The notes under the pieces: model-generated
Seen by the model: the letters and a program-made list of their open reading frames with translations, nothing else
Databases searched by the model: none
Told to the model about the DNA's origin: nothing
In this document: positions 28,212 to 33,452 of the stretch, piece after piece
Position numbering within the stretch: position 1 is the stretch's first letter
Layout of the letters: the number at the start of each line of letters is the position of its first letter
Origin: a virus
Virus record (IMG/VR): IMGVR_UViG_3300023116_000175
Span: 1-33,452 of that record
Direction: 5' to 3' (one strand)
Length of the DNA stretch: 33,452 bases
Position numbers and translations under genes: made by a program

Positions 28212-29342
28212 TCAGTTTTCGCTTTGATTGCTGAAGAAATCAGACAGACGCTTTTTGTCGTTGACTTGTAGTTCGCCGACTTCGATCGGTTCTTCGCCAA
28301 CACTTGCGGCTGCTTCGAGTTGCTCTCTGACAGCACTCAACTCGCCTTTGAGTTGGTCAACTTGCTCAGAAAGCATTTCGCACTGACGACCCAGTGCTTC
28401 CTCGAGTTCGATTCCTTCGCTGAACCATTTCTGGCCGTTCTCCGATCCGAACCGATCGACGTAAGCCGACAACTCAGACAGGAAATCTTCGCGAGTGAAT
28501 GACTCGACGACGGGTGCGGAGTCCGAAGCGACGGCCTCCACGACTTCGGGTTTCTCCGACATCTCAGGTAACTCCTGGTCACGGGGAACGATGGAAAACT
28601 GATGGCGATCGAGCCATCGACGCAAAAACTGACTCGCACGATCGGCATCAACGCCGAACGCCAGAGCCTTTGGTTTGGTATCGCTGAATCCTGCTGCGTA
28701 AGTCAGCAAGTCATCAACGTCGCGAGCGAGTCCTTGGCGATCGAACAATCCCTCTGGATTCGCTGCTGGCTCGTCCACGATGTCCGCTGCTCTGAGCTTT
28801 GCCAGGCGAACATGCGGCAAGTTCCGCAAGTTGTCCTCGTCAGGCGACATGAACGAATCACCGCTGAACTTGGTCATGAACTTTTGCTCTGCTTCCTGAT
28901 CATGCTCAAACACGATCGAAAGACCGGCTGCTGCTGGATCTTCTTCCGCCAGCTTCATGACGTACTCGGCCAAATCGCCTTCCGGCGTTGCGTGTGCTGA
29001 TTGAGCGAAATGCAGATCACCGATGACCTTTTCACCTTCCACTCGCACGTCCTTCAATCTGCCTAGATGCCGGCCCATGCCATCGGCTGACATGCTCGGA
29101 TGAGTGAAACGGGATTTAATTCCGTTGTTGCTCTGGTTGGCGAACTCGGCGACCTGCATCAGCGTCACTTCGTCGATCCACATATCGTGGCCGAGTGCTT
29201 CGCCTTTAGCGATCAACGAAACGCCAGACAGCAATCCTGCGTTGTAATCGCCGTCCACTCGTGACACCTGGACAGGTGCGTCCACGGTTGCACGAGCGCC
29301 TCGGAATAGTGTTTCTTTCACTGGTAGTTCTGGGTGCGTCAT
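28212..29342 (-). CDS. Prohead protease fused to scaffold
   Basis: 376 aa. N-terminal protease-like part: GVSLIAKGEALGHDMWID, KSRFTHPSMSADGMGRHLGR and an ADIVDEPAANPEG box typical of prohead proteases; His80 in FTHP is a candidate catalytic residue. C-terminal third is acidic and helical with a coiled coil (CEMLSEQVDQLKGELSAVRE), i.e. scaffold. ATG overlaps the portal stop (ATGA). It processes the prohead and guides capsid assembly. Confidence 0.65.
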   Translation of the reverse strand: MTHPELPVKETLFRGARATVDAPVQVSRVDGDYNAGLLSGVSLIAKGEALGHDMWIDEVTLMQVAEFANQSNNGIKSRFTHPSMSADGMGRHLGRLKDVRVEGEKVIGDLHFAQSAHATPEGDLAEYVMKLAEEDPAAAGLSIVFEHDQEAEQKFMTKFSGDSFMSPDEDNLRNLPHVRLAKLRAADIVDEPAANPEGLFDRQGLARDVDDLLTYAAGFSDTKPKALAFGVDADRASQFLRRWLDRHQFSIVPRDQELPEMSEKPEVVEAVASDSAPVVESFTREDFLSELSAYVDRFGSENGQKWFSEGIELEEALGRQCEMLSEQVDQLKGELSAVREQLEAAASVGEEPIEVGELQVNDKKRLSDFFSNQSEN

Positions 29343-30754
29343 TCGCCTGCGTCCTCTTGTTGGGGTTGCTGGACTTCCTGCATTGCGAACTCAACCGGCA
29401 CGCCTTTTTCTTCTGCATAAGCGAGCGCCTTACTGATGGCGTCCACGTTGTCGAAGTAATCAGTCCCGGTTGCCCGACAGATCCGCTGCGGCGTGTCGAG
29501 TCCTGCTTTGATGGCCGCGATGTGGCCGTTGATTTCTTTGGATGGATCCCACCAGGGCATCCCGCGCGGCACCCACTCGAACGCGATGTCTGACTGTCGC
29601 ATGTTGGTTGGTAGCACTAAACGGCCACTAGCGATCCAGCTTTGCAGCTTCCACTGGGTGTAATTTCGACGCATCTCGATCTGGTCGTCTCGCTTGTCCT
29701 TGCAGCTCCGCTCGTAATGAAGCCAGGCTGCACGAGAGCCAAAGAAGTTCGTGTGCGATTCGTCGTAGAACGAAAACGGGATGTCCAGCGACTTCAAAGC
29801 CACCTGCAACACCAACTGCGTGAAGTTCTGAAACTCCGTCGATGGTTGCTTACTCTCGATGATCTCGGCTTTCTCGCCTGGATTCAGGTCGATGTATCTG
29901 GTGTCCGATTTGACGAACGCCTGGAAGCCTCGAGGTTCTTCGATCGAATCACCATCTGCGTCGATCGTTCCCTGCTCTGGATCTGCTTCAACCGGAAGCA
30001 CGCTGTCTGGTGAATCACGGTAGAACGCCATCGCAAAGAGTTGCGAGACTTTTGCTTTCGCTAGTGCAAACGAGAAGTTTTCATAGACATCACGCAGCGG
30101 ATTCAGGGCCGATACCAACGGTGACACGCCACGCACCTGGTCGGCTGCGTAACGGTCAAAGAATCCATAGTGGATCAGGTTCGTTGCGTTGACTCGCCTG
30201 GCGAACTCGGTGCTGCTGTAGCCGTCACGCTTGTGGATTCCGTATGCGAGCGGACGACCAAAGCCGTTGATCAGCACTCCGTTGATCCATTGTTCGTTCT
30301 GCGGGATGCGGTTCGGATCACGCACCAGATCAGCCTGAATGCCCTGCATCCGACCGTCGCGGAGTTTGACCAGGAGTGTATCGCCATCGAGAACTCGACG
30401 AGCTTCGGCAAGCCGGAATAGCTTTTCGCGAGTGAACCGGCCAGAGATGTCGGCCCTGGACGGACGCGAATCTTCCGCCATCAGCGTTTCGATCTGCCGG
30501 TTGATTGCTTCGTCCTCGTTCCTACCGTGGAACTCAAACTGAGCTACATAATCCAGATGACGGCGAACCATCCAGCCGGCGAGCGACAGATTGCGAACTA
30601 GATCCGCAGAACTGGCCTGCAATCCTCGATGCTTATTGCCTCGAGTGTGATAATCCTCGCGGTAGACCGCGCGGCTGATCTTTTTGCGACGTCCTTGCGG
30701 CTCGAGAGCATCGTAGCCGAACATCGACTGAATACGGTTTAACAGACCGGCCAT
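29339..30754 (-). CDS. Portal protein (lambda-type)
   Basis: 471 aa. Motifs of lambda-family portals: an early basic region, SADLVRNLSLAGWMVRRHLD, then the glycine-rich DGDTLLVKLRDGRMQ strand, YGFFDRYAADQVRGVSPL, and the late FFGSRAAWLHYER box. ATG overlaps the gpW-like stop as TGATG. It forms the dodecameric vertex for packaging and tail attachment. Confidence 0.9.
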   Translation of the reverse strand: MAGLLNRIQSMFGYDALEPQGRRKKISRAVYREDYHTRGNKHRGLQASSADLVRNLSLAGWMVRRHLDYVAQFEFHGRNEDEAINRQIETLMAEDSRPSRADISGRFTREKLFRLAEARRVLDGDTLLVKLRDGRMQGIQADLVRDPNRIPQNEQWINGVLINGFGRPLAYGIHKRDGYSSTEFARRVNATNLIHYGFFDRYAADQVRGVSPLVSALNPLRDVYENFSFALAKAKVSQLFAMAFYRDSPDSVLPVEADPEQGTIDADGDSIEEPRGFQAFVKSDTRYIDLNPGEKAEIIESKQPSTEFQNFTQLVLQVALKSLDIPFSFYDESHTNFFGSRAAWLHYERSCKDKRDDQIEMRRNYTQWKLQSWIASGRLVLPTNMRQSDIAFEWVPRGMPWWDPSKEINGHIAAIKAGLDTPQRICRATGTDYFDNVDAISKALAYAEEKGVPVEFAMQEVQQPQQEDAGE

Positions 30755-30960
30755 CAGCCACCCCAGATGTTGATGCGTGCTGTTGCTGGTCTTTTGCTGC
30801 GCTGGCTTTGCAGCATTTGCAGGTAGCGATCACGCTCCGCCTTCTTGGTCGCCAGGTTCACTTTCGTGCTGGTGCCATCGGTCGTGACGCTTTCAATGCC
30901 CGCTGAGATTTCTGAATCCAGCGTGCGAATCTTTGTCTCGAGTTCTTCCTGCGTATACAT
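30754..30960 (-). CDS. Head-tail joining protein, gpW-like
   Basis: 68 aa from ATG 30960. YTQEELETKIRTLDSEISAG, then KKAERDRYLQMLQ gives the helix-hairpin-helix plan of gpW-type joining proteins that commonly sit next to the portal. A TTG at 30975 is an alternative start. Its place between TerL and portal supports the call. The C terminus ends Gly-Gly. Confidence 0.65.
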   Translation of the reverse strand: MYTQEELETKIRTLDSEISAGIESVTTDGTSTKVNLATKKAERDRYLQMLQSQRSKRPATARINIWGG

Positions 30961-30971
30961 GCAGGAGATTG

Positions 30972-31274
30972 TCAACCATATTTTGCGATTTGAGACATTT
31001 CAGGAGTACGCAACGCGGACAAAGTTTCCTCGTCGAACTCAAATCGCTGATCGACTCTAGCTTGGCCGCACTTCAAGCAGACGCATCGTGATTTTGTGAG
31101 ACTGACGTACTGGGTGCCGGATGGAATGTTTGACACATCACGCCAGGTTCGTCCTGGCCCTAGCACTTGGCTGTTGCTGTATTTGGATCGCCTGGTGCTT
31201 CCGCATCGCTGGCACTTAGTCGGAATCGTTACTCCCGACGCCTGCTGGTGTGTTTTCCTTTTCGCTTTTGCCAT
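30972..31274 (-). CDS. Zinc-ribbon protein of the packaging region
   Basis: 100 aa. A zinc ribbon is formed by CQRC (residues 21-24) and CLKC (about 67-70), spaced by 40 residues; flanks are basic. ATG at 31272-31274 follows AAGG by 8 bases, after the TerL stop; the longer ORF is shadow. Small zinc-ribbon genes after terL are frequent in such phages. DNA or RNA binding likely; exact role unknown. Confidence 0.55.
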   Translation of the reverse strand: MAKAKRKTHQQASGVTIPTKCQRCGSTRRSKYSNSQVLGPGRTWRDVSNIPSGTQYVSLTKSRCVCLKCGQARVDQRFEFDEETLSALRTPEMSQIAKYG

Positions 31275-31284
31275 CTCAGAATCC

Positions 31285-33396
31285 TTAGAAATCGACGAAC
31301 GAGCGACGTGCTTTTGGTTTTGGACGTGAAACGGGTTGCGTTTGTGCGCCGCCAGGCAACGGAACACCAATCAAAGACGCTGCGACAGTGCAGCCGACGA
31401 ACGTATCGAACCAGTGGTTTTCCTGGTTAGGTCTTTGTTTCCACTGAACGACTGTCCTGCCTTTTGCGGTTGTCGGAATCGGTTCCTCAGCCACCAGATG
31501 ATCGCAATAGTGCGAATGATCGACTCGATGGTTTCCGTACAGTGTCCACTCGCCTGCTGTCTGCCGTTTTTGCATCAAACGTGCCGCTGCGAGTGACTTC
31601 CAGTAGTTAGCGTCGAATCTGATAATCGGCACTCCGCTGACGCTTTCTCGTGGGATGTACCAGCGAGGCCGCTGTGGATTCGGCCCAGCTCGACGCATCT
31701 TTTTTGCGCTGACATCGTATTCGGGCATTGGCTTTTCTGTCGGCCCTATACCGACACCGCGAGATCCATAGCAGACGTTTCCAAAGTTTGACAGTCTGAT
31801 GCCTTTAGAAACTTCCTCTGGCTTGTATCCGATATCGAATAGCATTGCCGCAAGTTGCAAAGTCTCACCATCCGGCGTTGCGTAAACTTTCGAGCCGATC
31901 GTGTCTGCAACATGCTGAACACCGAGAACGATCGCCTCCTCGGAGCTTTCCGCTTTTGTGACGTCTTGCAGCTTCTTCTTGAGATTGTGCATCGAGAAGT
32001 GCGGCAACGGTTGCTCTGGGAATGTTCCATAGTCGATGATCGTCCCTGTAAAGTCATTTTTGATTGCCGCCACAGACCAATACAGAATCGCATCATGGAT
32101 GTCGCAGTGTGCAACGACGGCTGCTGCGTTGTGCGGAATGACATACCGATCAAGTCCGCTAAACCGCTCGCGGACTTCGTTCTTTCTGACTTGGCTGATG
32201 CCTGCTGCCGATGTTCGCTTTGGCTCGTTCTGGCACTCCGACGAAAACACGTCCTCGCCATCGTCGCATAGGATGTTCATCGCGTGCTGGATTGCTGACA
32301 CCTCGCCATCTTCCAGCGGTATAAAGTGCCAGGCTACCTGAGCACCTTCGTCCATCACTTCGCGGTTGTCTAGGTAATACTGCGTCGCTCGCTCGTGTGC
32401 TTTGCGTTGCTCGCCTATCACATCAGGATCGTAGTCGTCACGGATCTGCTTGTATTTCGTTAGCCAATGTGTCTCGATGGCTTTTGGCATTTCCTCGAGC
32501 ATCTTGACCCTAACCGCCTGCCACTCTGGGTGCAGTTTATGGTCGGCCAACTGATCGACCATATCACCATCTGCGATTACGGTTGCATTCATCACAGCCG
32601 CGACCTTCTGGCCGTGACCGCCAAGACGCAGTATCGACTTTTGCAGCGTGTTCATTCGCTTTGCCACCTGAGTTGGTGACATTGCGGATTCGTCGGTCTG
32701 TGGATCGTCGATGATCACAAGATCCGGACGCAGTTGCTTTCCATCTGGTCGTTTGAATCGCATCCCGCGACTGGCTGCGGTGTAACCTTTCGATCGAATG
32801 ATGCTGCCGCTGGCTGGCGATCCTTCTATAGTCGGCAACACGATCGCATCTGCTGTCCAGCCTATGTGCGTCAGTTTTCCCTTGTGCGTCTGCGTCAGGC
32901 ACCGCTGCGGACGTCCCTCGAGTTTTCTGATCGGATGGCAGACCTCAGGAAAGTCATCCATCAGAAGATCGTTTTCTTGCAGCTCCGACTTGATCGAGCC
33001 GATTGCGTCCGATGCGTCGTCACCAGTTGCACCGAACAGCACCGCATAGGAACGATGGCCGTAAAGTGCTGCCCAGATGATCGCGTTCTCGGACTTGGTA
33101 CTTTTGGCAAACCCTCGCGGCTCGCAATTCAATACGCGACCAGATCCAGTGATTGCTCCTTGGATTCGCTCAAGAACGTTGGTTTGTGCCGATCCGAATG
33201 GAGCGAGTCCAGTAGAGTGTGGAAAGTAGGTCTGCTCAAAAAGATGCAGATCGTACTTGCAAGCACGACGTCTTGTCATGTTTACCACCGGCGGGATCTC
33301 GCCGATGTCTGATGCTTTAGCGAATTGCTCTCTACTTCGCTCGCTTTGACGCTTCCGCCTTTTTTCGACTTCGGTCAATGCTGCTTCTGCGATCAA
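31285..33396 (-). CDS. terL: Terminase large subunit
   Basis: 703 aa, at the large end for TerL. Walker A-like NCEPRGFAKST (90-100), Walker B DLVIIDD (225-231), then a coupling region, and a C-terminal nuclease with acidic strand VAHCDIHDAILYW near 435. TTG at 33394-33396 with GGTGA 7 bases upstream; the frame continues upstream as KIDGEHV, so the true start might be slightly earlier. It drives DNA into the prohead and cuts headful or cos ends. No small-terminase gene is identifiable next to it. Confidence 0.9.
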   Translation of the reverse strand: MIAEAALTEVEKRRKRQSERSREQFAKASDIGEIPPVVNMTRRRACKYDLHLFEQTYFPHSTGLAPFGSAQTNVLERIQGAITGSGRVLNCEPRGFAKSTKSENAIIWAALYGHRSYAVLFGATGDDASDAIGSIKSELQENDLLMDDFPEVCHPIRKLEGRPQRCLTQTHKGKLTHIGWTADAIVLPTIEGSPASGSIIRSKGYTAASRGMRFKRPDGKQLRPDLVIIDDPQTDESAMSPTQVAKRMNTLQKSILRLGGHGQKVAAVMNATVIADGDMVDQLADHKLHPEWQAVRVKMLEEMPKAIETHWLTKYKQIRDDYDPDVIGEQRKAHERATQYYLDNREVMDEGAQVAWHFIPLEDGEVSAIQHAMNILCDDGEDVFSSECQNEPKRTSAAGISQVRKNEVRERFSGLDRYVIPHNAAAVVAHCDIHDAILYWSVAAIKNDFTGTIIDYGTFPEQPLPHFSMHNLKKKLQDVTKAESSEEAIVLGVQHVADTIGSKVYATPDGETLQLAAMLFDIGYKPEEVSKGIRLSNFGNVCYGSRGVGIGPTEKPMPEYDVSAKKMRRAGPNPQRPRWYIPRESVSGVPIIRFDANYWKSLAAARLMQKRQTAGEWTLYGNHRVDHSHYCDHLVAEEPIPTTAKGRTVVQWKQRPNQENHWFDTFVGCTVAASLIGVPLPGGAQTQPVSRPKPKARRSFVDF

Positions 33397-33452
33397 AACA
33401 TGCTCACCATCTATTTTGAAAACTGTAGGGAAAAAAAGTTACGGGAATCGAC

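Overview
The window looks like a nearly complete genome (about 33.5 kb) of a temperate tailed phage with siphovirus-type morphology. Every gene I can support lies on the minus strand, packed head to tail with 1-to-14-base overlaps (ATGA, TGATG, GTGA, TAATG). No host housekeeping gene is visible. Several features point to a planctomycete host, perhaps Rhodopirellula-like: a phage-borne csrA, small conserved proteins of the style seen in planctomycete prophages, a serine-rich tail protein with a Cys-rich tail, and a papain-type peptidase where a lysin is expected. This host assignment is inference from memory of such phages, not a database result. A 3' tRNA fragment next to the integrase sits in the interior rather than at an end, which fits a circular or circularly permuted form (attP) rather than an integrated prophage.

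Reading along the minus strand, from high to low coordinates: (1) Packaging and head, 33396-26890: TerL, a zinc-ribbon protein, a gpW-like joiner, a lambda-type portal, a protease/scaffold protein, the major capsid protein and a head-tail connector. (2) Tail, 26903-20025: tail terminator, tube protein, two tail-assembly-chaperone frames joined by a probable -1 ribosomal frameshift, a gp10-like protein, the tape measure, two structural proteins and a serine-rich protein. (3) Glycan island, 20021-16503: three glycosyltransferase-like genes, a cupin and a SAM methyltransferase. (4) Lysogeny, 16294-14509: an excisionase-like HTH gene, a tyrosine integrase, the tRNA-Met fragment, then a short leader ORF that ends inside a strong intrinsic terminator.

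(5) Replication and early genes, 14464-10146: a conserved small protein, CsrA, several small ORFs, an SSB-like protein, an archaeo-eukaryotic-type primase, a PriCT-helicase and a winged-helix initiator-like protein, followed by a repeat-rich intergenic stretch that could be an origin or operator. (6) Nucleic-acid modification and small genes, 10031-6020: a TGT-like DpdA-family transglycosylase with a QueF/FolE-like T-fold partner (candidate 7-deazaguanine DNA modification), a PD-(D/E)XK-like nuclease, HTH proteins, a metallophosphoesterase and an HExxH protein. (7) Lysis and tail tip, 5928-30: membrane proteins, a papain-like peptidase, a small exported protein, a holin-like protein, two conserved small proteins, a LamG protein, a fibre/shaft protein, an unknown ORF and an HNH nuclease. 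If the molecule is circular, the HNH gene lies about 85 bases upstream of terL, a common phage arrangement.

The most notable points are the DpdA/T-fold pair without other deazaguanine synthesis genes, the in-frame T TTT TTC slip site in the tail chaperones, csrA whose start codon sits in a near-consensus CsrA site, the terminator overlapped by a leader ORF just ahead of the replication genes, and the serine-rich protein next to a glycosyltransferase cluster.
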